Position numbers and translations under genes: made by a program. Below, piece after piece: positions 42,734 through 54,990 of a DNA stretch of 64,000 nucleotides. The stretch is from Ochotona curzoniae (Eukaryota; Chordata; Mammalia; Lagomorpha; Ochotonidae), in NCBI RefSeq assembly GCF_017591425.1, contig NW_024465369.1, positions 24,551,501 to 24,615,500 of the forward strand. Reading direction: 5' to 3'. How positions within the stretch are numbered: position 1 is the first letter of the stretch; every line of letters begins with the position of its first letter. The notes beneath the pieces are model-generated. The model was given only the letters and a program-made list of their open reading frames with translations, did no database searches and was not told the DNA's origin.

Positions 42734-43741
42734 TACATATTGTTTTAATGGTGCATGGACTTAAGGGAACAGAGGCTAGTTCATATTTAAGAGATGTTCA
42801 AAAGAAAGACTCACCAACAGAAGGTCCTGAATTTTCTGATGACTGTTTCCAAGGAAGATAATGATCTTCAGACTTTAAAAAGATTTAGCAATAGAATTCT
42901 TTCAAAATTCAGTGTCTGTTACATAGACATATCAAACATGGAAATGAGGAACTTTCTATTCAGAGTGGGTGAGGCCCTGTACTTTTATTTTTTGGGCCTC
43001 TCCCTCAGTTCCACCAATGCATGAGATGCCATTAACAATTTTTTCTTATTGGGGACATAGTGCAGGACAAACACTGTTCAAGATGTGTTTGGTGTCCTTG
43101 CTTTTAAGAAAGTGCTAGAAGAAAACTACAGTGTTACTCACTGGATTAATCCATACTCTGTCTGGGGAATCCTGAATTTGGTATGTGAAATTTTAAAGGC
43201 CCAATGTTTTACAAGGCCCAATGTTTTACATTCCAAGTTTCTTAGTTGAGGCACACAGATCTTAACTGTACTTTAAAAGTATTCTTTATTGATTTTTCCT
43301 GAACTGGCAAGAATAGTAATAAATTAAGAACTTTAAAGAACCCTCTTCTTATGATTCATTGAATCTCTATGAATGTCTTTTAATATATGAAAATTCAAGA
43401 AATTTTATTGTTGCACTGGATGCTGTTCCTGAGTCCTGGATCTCTAAACCAAAATAATCATTCAGGTGGAAAAGTTAAAAAAGGATTCATTAAATTTTGT
43501 GATAACATTCTGTTGTTGTTTTGAAATAACCATGTGTTTCTGATTAGTCTTGGTTATAGGCTCATTGCTTCTAAGTGCAGTAGAATTCCTTAAGATAGTC
43601 TGCCTTAATTATTCTGTTATTGTGATACCGTTCTTTTATGATCATACTACAGATAGATCTGGCCAGACAGCTGGGGAGTGATGATTAAAGTGATAAATGA
43701 AACTACTATGTAAGCTCTGTGCATTAAAAAGGTTGAGTAGG
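42734..43741. other. Intergenic spacer with a short direct duplication
   Basis: Unique DNA. AAGGCCCAATGTTTTACA occurs twice back to back around 43196-43231, a small local duplication. No gene supported. Confidence 0.5.
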
Positions 43742-44037
43742 GGAACAGGAATTGTGGCACCTTAGGGCTAAGCCTCCACTTGTGAGCCTGCATCCCATTT
43801 GGAAGTGTTTGGGATCAGATTCCAACTCCCAGGTCAGCTTCTGGCTAATGTGCACCCTGGGATGCCAGCAGATTATTGCTGATTACTTGATCCTTATCAC
43901 CTGATGGAAGATCTGGATGGGCGTTTGGGGCTCCTGGCTTTAGCCTCATCGAGGGCCAGATGTTGTGGCTACTTTGATGATATCGCAGCAACTGGAATAT
44001 CTCTTCTTTTTCACTCTGTCTTTAAAATAAACATAAA
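43742..44037 (+). mobile_element. Old CSINE, plus strand
   Basis: Diverged copy from GGAACAGGAATTGTGGCACC to TCACTCTGTCTTTAAAATAA. Confidence 0.75.
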
Positions 44038-45489
44038 TCAGCTTCAAAAATATCTTGTGACTGAACCAATATAAAGATTGGAAGAGCCACAATGTCTTAT
44101 CTTGATGTTCAATACCATTGTCTATGAAGCATAAAACTGATACAGTATTGAAAAGATAGGTTAATAAAAATTTCATTTTTCTATTTCTTCTTAATATTTA
44201 GGACTTTAAATGATTGTGTTAGTTGTTAATGTTAACTATGTTCGCTTTCTACCCTGCAATGTTTTAAACTCATGTTTTTAAATATGATTTTAAATGTTCC
44301 TTATCTTCAATTAATGAGCGGGTAATATAATTGGTTATTTTGTATTTTCTAATGTTTATCAGTTATTTAGTTCTAATCAGCAGCATATGAATCCTCTGAC
44401 TATTTAAATAATATTTTCTTAAAGAAAATATTTATGAAATGCTAATAAACTATTAAGTGAGCAAGTAATACAATATGTGATAATTTTTACACCCTTTCTG
44501 CAGTGTGTAAAATTTTAATACAAGCTTGGTGTATACTTGATAACAATTTACATGTTTATTTTACCATCTGGTAAATGTGTAAACGATATTTTGAGAAGCA
44601 CATTTCATATTCACTTTAACAACTTATCCTTGACAATATGTGCCCTATCTTATGTATTGACTGAAAGGATCTTGGGAATTTTGAAAAAGATGAATCCAGG
44701 AAAAAAATTCATGTCCTAGTTTGTTTGTTTTAAAAATATTATGGGGATTTAAGATTTAGTTTTTAGTACCAAGCTGAGGGATTGTGTTGTTTGCTGATTT
44801 TTTTTTACCAGACATCCTGCTAATTAGGATAGGATAATCAGAGCAGCTTCCAAATATTTTATCATGTGCATCAAGCCTGGTTTCCTGCTAACACTGTGGG
44901 CCACATAGGTAGCAATAAGAAATGTGGCTCCTTCTGTTATTGCCTAACAGTATCACATCTTTTCCAGAGTATTTGACTTACTATAACTTGTGACTAAATA
45001 CGGTAAGATCATTTTTCTAAGATGCTGCAATGAACCTCAGGTGGATAGCTTTTATCGAATGTTTTAACAGCATTTATGACACTTTGGCCTTCTGTCCTTT
45101 TTATTTCATTGCGTTTATTGGTCTCACTGGAATAAATATCAGGAATTTGCACACAAGAGAACCAAACAAATAATTCTTTGTTTAGTTTCATTTTAGTGCA
45201 CTCTCTCTTAGCTGATAATAATCTAAGAAGCTTTGTAAGATTTTATGGACCACCACTATCTATTAATTAGCATCTACCCATCTATGAATATAATAAAGGA
45301 ATTTAGTTAGAAAATAGCAGATGTTGGCTTTAGAATATTTAGGGATTATCGCAAAATCTTTAAATTGAACTCAAAAGTAAAAAAGCACATTTTTGTCTAT
45401 TAGATTTAGAAACCAAAGTACAATGGTTTATGAAATACGTTTCTATAAGTGAATCATGTTATTAATTTCTTTTTCAATTTTAAAAGGTT
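44038..45489. other. AT-rich intergenic DNA
   Basis: 1.45 kb with no repeat or gene recognised. Confidence 0.5.
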
Positions 45490-45750
45490 TTTAAGATTAA
45501 AATTTATTTTAATTGGAAAATCAGAGTTACAGAGAAGAGAGACTAGGAGAAATAGCCTGCATCAGCTGGTTCACTCCCAAAAGTGGCTATAACAGCCAGA
45601 CTTGGGCTGATCTGAAGCTGGGAGCCCGGAACTCCTTCTCAGTCTCTCATGTGAGTGCAGGAGCCCAAAGCCTTGGGTCATCGGGGTCATTCTTTGCTGC
45701 TATCCTGGACCTTAGGCTCAAACTGGATTGGAAGTGGAGGGCCAGATCCT
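45490..45750 (-). mobile_element. CSINE, minus strand, truncated
   Basis: Starts TTAAAATTTATTTTAATTGG and keeps the body up to GGATTGGAAGTGGA, but the final 60 or so bases with GGGATCCC are missing. Confidence 0.8.
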
Positions 45751-45989
45751 CCTTATTCATTCAACACTTGATGTTATCCAAAAGGCCAAGAAGCGATCTC
45801 CTTTATCACTCAAAAAAGCACTTATAATGCTTCTCCAATTGACTTTCCTTGTCATTTTGTTCCCATAGGATGCAAATCTTACTGTTGGCATATTATAATT
45901 TTGAAAAAATTACATATGTATACCTTTATCTTTGGTTATTATGTTGAGCTTCACTGCTGCTAACACTTTAACAAATATAACCTTCTATC
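45751..45989. other. Spacer
   Basis: Nothing recognised. Confidence 0.4.
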
Positions 45990-46155
45990 TAATTCCATAA
46001 GATGAACATCAAATTTACTTTCAGACAATGAGGTAGGAGCATGGAATATTTAAATTATGTCAACCTTCCATGGTTATGCAACTAATAAATGATAGAACAA
46101 GCATGTAACTCTGGAGTTGCCTGTCTAACCATGCTCTCTTCACTACACTGTTACG
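45990..46155 (-). mobile_element. MIR relic
   Basis: GTTATGCAACTAATAAATGA and AACCATGCTCTCTTCACTAC resemble the reverse complement of the MIR 5' half. Confidence 0.5.
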
Positions 46156-46629
46156 TCAGATTGTTGTTAGAAAGATATAAGATTTACTTTTATTGAGATA
46201 TTTAAAGATTTGGGGTTGATGATGTAAGTATAAAATGGTGATATAGACATGAAATGGTGGGATTGGAGGTTGAATAGAGGGATGAAATGGAGATGAATTG
46301 TTAGTATTCCTTGTAGCACTTTGATTTTTCTAAAATCTGTTTCTGCGTCTAGCCTCTACCTCTAACCATTTCTCTTGGGTTTACTTTGTCATGAAATAGT
46401 TTTGAAATTCAAACCCACTACACAAAAATCAACTAATATTCAAATTAATAATAAAACAAGTGAAAGTAGTATCTTAGATACTATGGCAACTCTGGAAAAA
46501 GTTGATTTTTAGGGGGGAAATATATAAAATATTGTGATAATCTCATTAAAAATACTGTCTGTTATTTATGAGACTGTCCCAACTTTTAAAAATTTATATT
46601 TATTAATTTAATCCTCAGTTTTTTCATGA

Positions 46630-46745
46630 GATCTGTATTATTGTTATTTCTATTTTTACAGTTCAGCTGAAGTATAGAGAAATTAACTAGCTTGCTAAAG
46701 GACATACTAAGAAGTAAATAGTAGTTGAGCCAGGACTTGTATTTG
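46630..46745 (-). mobile_element. MIR relic
   Basis: ATTTTTACAGTTCAGCTGAAG, AATTAACTAGCTTGCTAAAG and GAGCCAGGACTTGTAT follow the reversed MIR core in order. Confidence 0.55.
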
Positions 46746-46921
46746 ACAACTTAATTTCAGATTAATAACTTTTAGTAGCAAAGGCATTAGCTATTTGAAA
46801 AATATTTTCCTTCCTTCCTTTCCTCCTTTCTTCTTCTCCTACTAGACTACGCAACCTTGTTTTATAAACAGTGAAATAGTTTCACCTTTTGTTCAGAATC
46901 ATCAGTAACTTAGTGCTACTT

Positions 46922-47210
46922 TAAAAAAGATTTATTTGAGAGACAAATAAAGTTTACCAGTTGACTCCCCAAGTGATGGCAACAATTGAGTTTAAGGGAA
47001 GTTGAAATCATGAACCAGTGATTCCATTCTGGTCTCCCACATGGGTAGCAGGGACTTATGTTCTTGAACCACCTTCTGCTACTTTTCCAAGTGTGTTAGC
47101 AAGAAGCTGGACCAGAGGTGGAGTAGCTGCGACTTTTGAACTGTAACTCTGAATGAGATCCTGGTATTGCAAGTTGCCACTTAACAAACTGTGCCACTAT
47201 ACCTGCCCCT
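46922..47210 (-). mobile_element. Old CSINE, minus strand
   Basis: Diverged: AAAAAAGATTTATTTGAGAG, GTCTCCCACATGGGTAGCAG, AGAAGCTGGACCAGAGGTGG, and an end near ACTATACCTGCCCC. Confidence 0.78.
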
Positions 47211-49534
47211 TAAGGATATTTTTGTTAGACAGTTTCTTTGCACAAAAGAAATAACATGTATTTGATAAAATAATTATTTTAAATCACAAAAAGCATTTTT
47301 GTTAATAACATTGCACATTTTTAGAGAGGCACTGTTTGTAGACTCAATGATAAACCTGTTATATTCATGAGAATTGACCTGGTCCAAGTTTGACTATTAA
47401 TAATAATTGTTTGAACCTCTGAAAGAGATGGGTAAATTGAAGAATTTTGAGTTATTTTTTTTCAAACAAGACTAGCTAAGATGTGTCTATAGAATACATG
47501 GTAAGCCTAAATCATTGAGCTTAAAGTTTCTGTGAAACTGTTTTTGTTCCAAAACTGAAATCTACTTTATGGCTTTATAGTACTATTAATCTCAAAATGG
47601 AAAGCTACCTCTCTTAAAAACAAGGAATTTCTATACAGAGGGAAACAGATAGGACAGTATAAAAAGACAATTAATATTAGAATTTTAGAATTTTTTACTT
47701 TGTGGTTTGAGTTTCAATTAAATATATTGAAGTACAAATTGAGAAAAATTTTCCCATCCTAGTTGTTAAACTGTTTTATAAATAAGTTCTTGTTTTGTGT
47801 TTTTGTTTTCAACAAAGGCAGCTAAAAAGGGAATGAATATTTCTTTATTAGTAATTATTTTAATAGCTTATTTCATATCTTAGTATAGAAAAACTCATTG
47901 AGCTCACCTGTGAGACAAAATCTACAGCTCTTTTCTGTGTTTGTGTTGTACAATAAAGTGGACATGAAATCTTTATGTTTTTTTTCCTCTAGTAGGAATC
48001 CCTCTCTGCATCCAATCCTCTTTCTCTGAACAAGTTGTAAGTTTACTTTGTCTGCCAAAGACAAAACTCTAACTTTTGGTCTTGACTCCTCAAGCCTCTC
48101 TGACTCTATTGTAGAGATCGCTTCTCTTGTCCTCAGCCACTTCACATCCTCTTGCTTTTTCCTGTGTCTTTAAATTTACTTGAATAGCTTTTGAGATTGT
48201 TAAACATGGTTGTTTATTAGTGTCACTTATTATGCCTCAAACAAACAAAAACAAAGGATGTCCAGGTCAAAATAAAATCTTTGGGTCTGAAGCTAGGGCA
48301 TTAGTGTTTATAAGAAATGTCCCCATATAATGGTAATGATTGCAAATGATGGAGTTAGAAGGGTGAAATTCTTTCTTCAGAATCAACAAGTGGATAGAAC
48401 AGAGTTCTAGCTTGCAGGCTTTCTGGTATCTGCAAAGTCACACAGATAATGTTCTGCTCTGCTTATTCAGAAGGCTAGCCATCGTATTGCTGGTGATCCA
48501 GTGAGAAGAGGCTGTGTAGAAGCACAAAGCTATGAAAGTCTGTGGAATTCTCTTCATTCGTATTTATCATACCCAGCAATCTGGTCTTAACAAAACAAGA
48601 ATTAAAGATTGATCAGTCCCCTTCCCCAAAGAACCTGCATTGTCAGGTCTGTTATTTGGCATTCCGAGTAACACAAATTACTCATAGTCTATTTTTACCT
48701 GATGGTCTAAAAAAATTTCAGTACATTATAAAACGGGAATTGATGCTGGTTTTGACAGCTTTTCCAATATTCAAGTACCTTTGTAGAAGAAGTAAAAGCA
48801 AAAAATACTTTTTTTTTTTTGGAGAATAGATCAATAAATAATAGACAGTGTTTGATTAAATCTGGCCACAAGTTCTGGCATTTAGATTAGGTGTTATCTG
48901 AAACTTGCATGGATTAATCGATTCTTTTTCTTTTAAAGATCTTACACTGAGTTGCACTGTAGTGGATCAAATACTTTTAATTAACTCAAATGAAAGCAAT
49001 ATCCAGCAGCTACCGTTCATTTTCAGAAATTGTTTTGCTGTTTGGTGGAAGTAAAGTTGTTCAGTCTATTTGATGGAACTTCTTCAAACTGGTTGTTAAG
49101 GAATTCAACTAATTTGAGAGCTTGTTAAAAAGCCTACATTACTACAGATTAAGTAAATTTTTGTAGAAAAAGAATTTTATATTGAGTAAAAAGTTTTGGC
49201 ACAGGGAAGCAACCTCTGAGTTAATTTAATTTTATTAAGGCATGATTTCTCCATCAGCAATTTTGGTACCACGATGCTTGCTTTTTACATATTTTAAAGG
49301 GATTTGGAGATGTAACACTCAGATGAAAAAATACTGTTGAGTCTTCAGTAGAGATTTGTTAAACTTTTCTAGTAGAATGTGTTACAAAAATAGTGAATTA
49401 GAGCAACACATATTCTTAATACTATTGAGAAGCCAATAATTTGCAAATGGAATAATGTGCTCCCACATCACTTTGTATATACCTTTTCTATATCATGGAG
49501 CAGACTGTAATTTAATGAGTTGCTTATTTCTAAC
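47211..49534. other. AT-rich intergenic DNA
   Basis: 2.3 kb without a recognised repeat or gene. Frames at 47873 and 48542 are short and unassignable. Confidence 0.5.
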
Positions 49535-49650
49535 TCTCCTACTGGACTTAACTGATCTTGAAAGCAAGGACTGTATTTTCCTTCATACTGAGCCTGGAAT
49601 AGACTCTGGCACATAATATAATCAAATAATTGTTTGCTTATTGAAAGTTC
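49535..49650 (+). mobile_element. LINE-2 3' end relic
   Basis: GAAAGCAAGGACTGTATTTT, GACTCTGGCACATAATATA and ATTGTTTGCTTATTGAAAG match the common L2 3' end in order. Confidence 0.6.
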
Positions 49651-49864
49651 TTAGATTAGACATAGCAGTTCAGCCATTTATAAAGAAAAATACTATGGAT
49701 TTTTTTTTTCTTTTGGGACAGGCTACTATTAGCACAATTTTTCTGTATCTGAAAGCATGCAAATATAAACTTATAAGGAGGTCCACTGATCTTGAAAATG
49801 CACACTGTATTTGGACATGAATTATATTTTTGCCAAAATGACCTGTGAGGACTGTGGTTGCTAG

Positions 49865-50060
49865 TTTGAAGTAAGTGGCAGTGAGATGTTCAGAAAATGC
49901 AGCCTTTTGAGCAAGACAAACTTAGATTGCAATTTGCCCTTCCAAACTGAGTAATGTGGGTAAATTTTTTAGTGTTTTAATTTCTCTGTAAAATAGGGAG
50001 AATGCTGCTTACCTCATAGAGTAGTATGATAACTAAGTTGAATCTTTTGCAAAATATAAC
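49865..50060 (+). mobile_element. MIR relic
   Basis: TTTTAATTTCTCTGTAAAATAG and GCTTACCTCATAGAGTAGTA are the MIR core on the plus strand. Confidence 0.65.
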
Positions 50061-51186
50061 GTCTGGATATAGTAGGAGAAATACTGTTATTACTAAATAA
50101 GCTAGAAAAATGATTATTTTCAGGTAGAAAATCATACTTTTGTTTTCCAGAGACAGTCTTTCCAATTGAATGTGGATCTCTACCCTTTTTTCTTTTTCTT
50201 TAACTTGCAGGAAGTTAATTTCCAAATGTTTTCAAATTAAGCTCCGTGAAAGATTGCACAGAATATGTTTTACTATTTGCTGGTAATGAATCTTCTACTA
50301 TCTGAGAATTACAAGATAAAACTAAGCTGGTGGTTTTCATTCTAGCCCCTGCTAGTCCTGTCACCGAACTACCACACAGTTTGGAGCATTTGTCAGTGTT
50401 GGCTCAAGAGAGGCCAATCGAGACACTAATAGATGCATTTTCTCCATGAATAAACCCTTGGATCACACATAGAATTCCTATTAACAGCAGTGAGAGTTAA
50501 ACTTGTAAATCCCTTATGCATTGATGGGAGAATAGACCTTTTAGTTTACTTAGCCATCTTCCAGTTATTTGGCACTTTCCCCATCCCTTGTGAGTTCTCC
50601 AACATTTTCATTAAAGGCTTTTCTATTTTCTATTCTGCCTCATTCAGTTTGGGTTGTAATTCATGTTGGCCTGATGCCTTGGCAGCAATGAATGATTCTA
50701 ATTGCCTCACTATCTATCTAGTCTAGCCTACTCATAAAGCCTTTCAACTTTTCATTCAAGCTTCCTGCAGTATTAACTTCATGGGTCACAAACTTCCCAC
50801 TCATATCCTTGTGTTGAGTCTTAGCTGCTTACCTCTTATGCATGTAAGAAACACAAAAGAATTATCTCATTGCTTTTTTTAAAAATTATACCATCGTATC
50901 CCTTTTATAAAATTAAAGCAGTGTTGCAGAAACTCCAAGGATGCAAGGGTGACTTTTGTCTAGACATTGTATCAGAAAAGCTGCAGATACCCTAGTTCAC
51001 ATTTACTTGAGGTAACTTTAGTACAAGGTTAGAAATTAGAAAGACAGTTTTGAGTATTCTGTATTTACTGTAGCTTCTTTCACTGTTCAAGGTTCCAGTT
51101 CCTTGACCACCCTCTGAAATGCATGTTTCTTTACTGATCTTGAAGACGAATGTAGTTTGAGGATTAGTATGATAAACTGAAAACAA
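50061..51186. other. Intergenic spacer
   Basis: No supported gene or repeat. Confidence 0.45.
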
Positions 51187-51490
51187 AGGTGGGTGTTGTG
51201 GCACAGTGTATTAAACCACTGTTTAGGACCCCTGCATCCTATATCAAACTGTCTGCAATCAAATCCTGCCTCTGCTTCCAATCAGATTACTCCCAGGCAG
51301 ACAACAAATGATGGTTCAGGCACTTGACTCTCTTTAACTGATGTGGTAGACCCTTTGGTGCCTTTGGCTTCTGGTTTTAGCCTGATCCAGTCCTGGCTGT
51401 TGTCAGCATTGGAGGGGCGAATCAGCAGGTGGAATCACCTTTTCTCTCCCTTTGGCTCTGCCTTTCAAGGATGTAAACATTTTTAAAAAG
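51187..51490 (+). mobile_element. Old CSINE, plus strand
   Basis: GGTGGGTGTTGTGGCACAGT to TGGCTCTGCCTTTCAAGG, moderately diverged. Confidence 0.75.
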
Positions 51491-51699
51491 TCTAACAACA
51501 AAGGTGCTGCTTGAAACTTTGTGATTTTCCGGCACACGGGGTTGTTGTTTCTGCATTCCATTTGTAAAGATATTTTAATTCTGTGTGGCAGTGCTTATTT
51601 TGGAGATTGTATGACAATCATTCTCATATAATAAAAAAGAATTGTAAACAACTGCAAAAGGAAATAATTATATACTCATATCTTCGGTACATGTTGCCC

Positions 51700-51897
51700 T
51701 TTCCTTCCTCTATTCGTTTCAAGTCTTCAACCTCCAACATGGGTGTCAGGGACCCAACTATTTGAGTCATCTCCTGCTGCCTCTTAGTGTTGACATTAAC
51801 TGCAAGCTGAAATTAGCAGCGCAGCAGGGACTTGAACCCAAGCAGTTGGATATGGGAGGCAGATGTCCTATCTGTTGGTCCAAATGCATGCCCTTGC
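51700..51897 (-). mobile_element. CSINE fragment, minus strand
   Basis: Only the second half is present: CAACATGGGTGTCAGGGACC, GCAGGGACTTGAACCCAAGC, and an end near AAATGCATGCCCT. Confidence 0.6.
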
Positions 51898-51951
51898 AGA
51901 TTAATTTACAGATGATACTGCGTACTTCTACAATATATGGTTGTTTCTCCT

Positions 51952-52295
51952 TTTTTTTTTTTTTTTTTAAAAAAAAAGGCTTACTTATTTTTTATTGGAA
52001 AGATTTACAGAGAGAAGGAGAGACAGAGAGGAAAATCTCTCTGCTGGTTCACTACCCAAGTGGCTGCAAAGAGCAGAGCTGAATTGATCTGAAGCCAGGA
52101 GCCAGGAGCTTCCTCCTCTGGGTCTCCTGTGCAGGTGTAGGGTCCCAAGGCTTTGGGCAGTCCTCCTCTGTTTTCTCACACCACAAACAGGGAGCTGGGT
52201 GGGAAATGGAATAGCCAGCACATGAACTGGCACTTATATGGGATCCCAGCATGTGCAAGGCAAGAATTTAGCTGCTGAGCCATTGATGCTGGGCC
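51952..52295 (-). mobile_element. CSINE, minus strand
   Basis: Long poly-T/poly-A start and GATGCTGGGCCC end; flanks GTTGTTTCTCCTT and ATTGTTTTTCCTT look like a diverged target duplication. Confidence 0.88.
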
Positions 52296-53312
52296 CGATT
52301 GTTTTTCCTTGTTGGCCAAAAGAGACATTTCTTGGGTCTCCCTTTACCAGATAGAATAATATTGTCAAGAACCATTAATTCATTAGATTTTGAAAAATGA
52401 GATATCAAAATTCTGTAGTTTCTTCATTTATTATCTAAAATATTTGTTTGTTTATAACAAGGTAAATTAATCCTCTTGCTTTATTTGCTAATAGTCAAAA
52501 TTATGAGTTGCATCCTCAATATTTTCCAAACATAATCAATGAGTAATTTTCTTTTGTTATTGTGAACTTGTGGATTTCAAATATGTTCATTGTTTCCATG
52601 TTATAGTTATTATTATCAAAGTGTTTCATTTTTGGTCTGTAAAGGGCTAGTCAGTGTAAATGTTGACTTCTTTTTATATGAGTCCCTGGTCTTCGATAGT
52701 ATTCTGTTTTTATTATTAAGAAGATCTTTTGGCCTCATCTTAGATCCTAATTTTTAATCCAGATTTTGTCTCCCACCCCTTATGTTTTCTCCAGTGAGCT
52801 TTATTTCAGTGTAGTAAAATTAGAAATTAGAAATTGCAGTTTGAGTGCTAGAATTACTCATTGCCACTGGAGTGGTCCTTTTAGGGAACTGTGTTCAGGA
52901 AATTGACACACAACACACACACACAGATACAAACACACACTACATACAATAGAGTTATAAACATTACAAAATTATAAAAACTATATGCTTGCCTCTTAGA
53001 TTTTTGCTAATACTTTGAGTTCCAATTTAAGACTTGAGTTTTATCTAACTATAGTCAACTTTAACTCTGAATTCCTTTCTCTCATGATGAAAATTACTTT
53101 TCCCTTACCTCAGTGGTAGAACTTTTTGTGTTTTTCTTATCACATGCTCACAAAAGTCTCGAAATTATAATGCCAACAATAGCACTGAAATATAATCACT
53201 GAAAACAATTTAAGATTTATTATTTTTTATCTATATGACATGTTTCATGCATACAGTTGAATTGTAAGGGAATGTAAAATGCTACTTTCTTTGTGGTTGT
53301 GTCATTAGCCTG
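52296..53312. other. AT-rich intergenic DNA
   Basis: Contains an imperfect (CA)n patch near 52909-52940; otherwise nothing recognised. Confidence 0.5.
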
Positions 53313-53600
53313 TGACAGGCAGAATAGTGGCCTCCTTAAAATGTCCACATCTTAATCTATGGAACATGTGAATATGTTATCTTGATTGGTAAAAGAATCT
53401 TAAAGTTTAAATCCAAGGCTTGTCCATTTGGGACTAATATAATCACAAGAATCTTAAAAGGCAGAAATGATGTGATCGAAAATTTAATTCATGATTGCAG
53501 AGTCTGGAGATTGGCTGAATCCGATAACAACTTGATAATATTTTTCATGTCTAGTATACACATTTTGGGCTTACCAACAAGGTGAGCCTTGTGCTTACTG
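53313..53600 (+). mobile_element. Ancient LTR-like relic
   Basis: GTGGCCTCCTTAAAATGTCC and ACATGTGAATATGTTATCTT match a widespread mammalian repeat phrase that I associate with MaLR-type LTRs; family uncertain. No coding part. Confidence 0.4.
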
Positions 53601-54074
53601 CCATTATAGGTAATGAATTGTCATTATAGGAAAGAATTTTACTGACTGGGTTTCTCACTCCTGAGTTTGGTAGTAATGGAGGATTGTTTATCAGGATCAG
53701 GCATCTGATACTGTACTTTTAGCATAGTTGGTTAAGCATTTAACAGGAAACTGATAATTTTGACGAGTCAACAAGGGTGCTGAATGCTCGCTTAAAAGTG
53801 AACATGTTTCCATCACACTAGTTTCAGTGAAATATGTAGCTTCAGACATTTTTCTCTTGTGTTTTCTAGATATTTCCAGTGTGGATGCTGCGGGACACTT
53901 TCATCACACAACACGACCTCTGCTTCTGTGATTTCATTGGGTGAGTAGGTGCGGTGTAGGATTGAAGCATTTCTGAAAGTCATTCTTAAAGTGTAACAGC
54001 AACCAATAACTCAAAGATATGACAATTTACACATTCAACTACACTAAAACTAAATTTGGCCCTGACTTATTTTT

Positions 54075-54405
54075 TTTTTTAAAGATTTATTTGTTTCTAT
54101 TGAAAAGGAAGATTTACAGAAAGAAAAGACAGAGAGAAAGGTCTGTCTACTGTTTCACTCTCCAAGTATCCAGCCCAATGTCTGGAACTGTGCTGATTGG
54201 AAGCCAGGAGCCAGGAGCTTCTTCTGGATCTCCCAAGTGGTTACAGGGTCCCAAGGCATTGGGCCTTTCTCCACTGCTTTCCTAGGCCACAAGCAAGAAG
54301 CTGGGTGGCAAGTGAAACAGCTAGGATACAAGCAAGCATCCATGTGGGATCCCAATGCTTGCATGGTGGAGAATTTAGCCAACTGAGTTATTCCTTTGGC
54401 TTGCA
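54075..54405 (-). mobile_element. CSINE, minus strand
   Basis: TTTAAAGATTTATTTGTTTC start and complete body; CCCTGACTTATTTTT and CCCTGAGTTAACTTTTT flank it. Confidence 0.88.
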
Positions 54406-54604
54406 CCCTGAGTTAACTTTTTCTTGGCATAATCCTCTAAATGCCTACAATCATCCTGGTATTATCCAGTGTGAAAAAAATAATTAATGGAGAAATTGGA
54501 GCAAAGGTAGATATAAGCCTTACTTTATTCTGTTTAAAATAGGGTGTTTTAGAATTATTTTACAAATGATATTACCATATGAACTCACTTGAAAGGGGTT
54601 TATA

Positions 54605-54990
54605 TTAGTTTCTACCATTATGATAACAAGCATCAACAAACTGGGATGATTTAACCCAACACAAATTTATTATCTTACAATGTTGTAAGTCAGAAGTCTG
54701 TACTGGGTTCCAGAGGGCCAGAATCAACGGTTGTATTTCCTCTGGAGAATCAAGGGTTGTATTTCCTCTGGAGACTCTCTAGGGTGATTTTATTCTTTGA
54801 CCTTTTTCAGTTTCTACAAGCTGTCTCTATCATTGACTTATGGTCTCCTACTTTTATTTTCAAAGCCACCAGATAGTGTCTTTAAGTCTTTCTCTGACTC
54901 CACTTCTCCTGGGTGGCTTTGTAAAAATCTTTGTGATCATACATGGATTGTTGAGATTTTGGGGATTAAGACCTGAACATCTTTGCAGGG
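54605..54990 (-). mobile_element. MLT1-like LTR relic
   Basis: CAAACTGGGATGATTTAACC followed by AAATTTATTATCTTACAATG is the reversed 3' part of MLT1-type LTRs, and TTGGGGATTAAGACCTGAAC near 54958 fits the other end. A 26-base stretch near 54720-54770 is tandemly duplicated. Confidence 0.55.
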
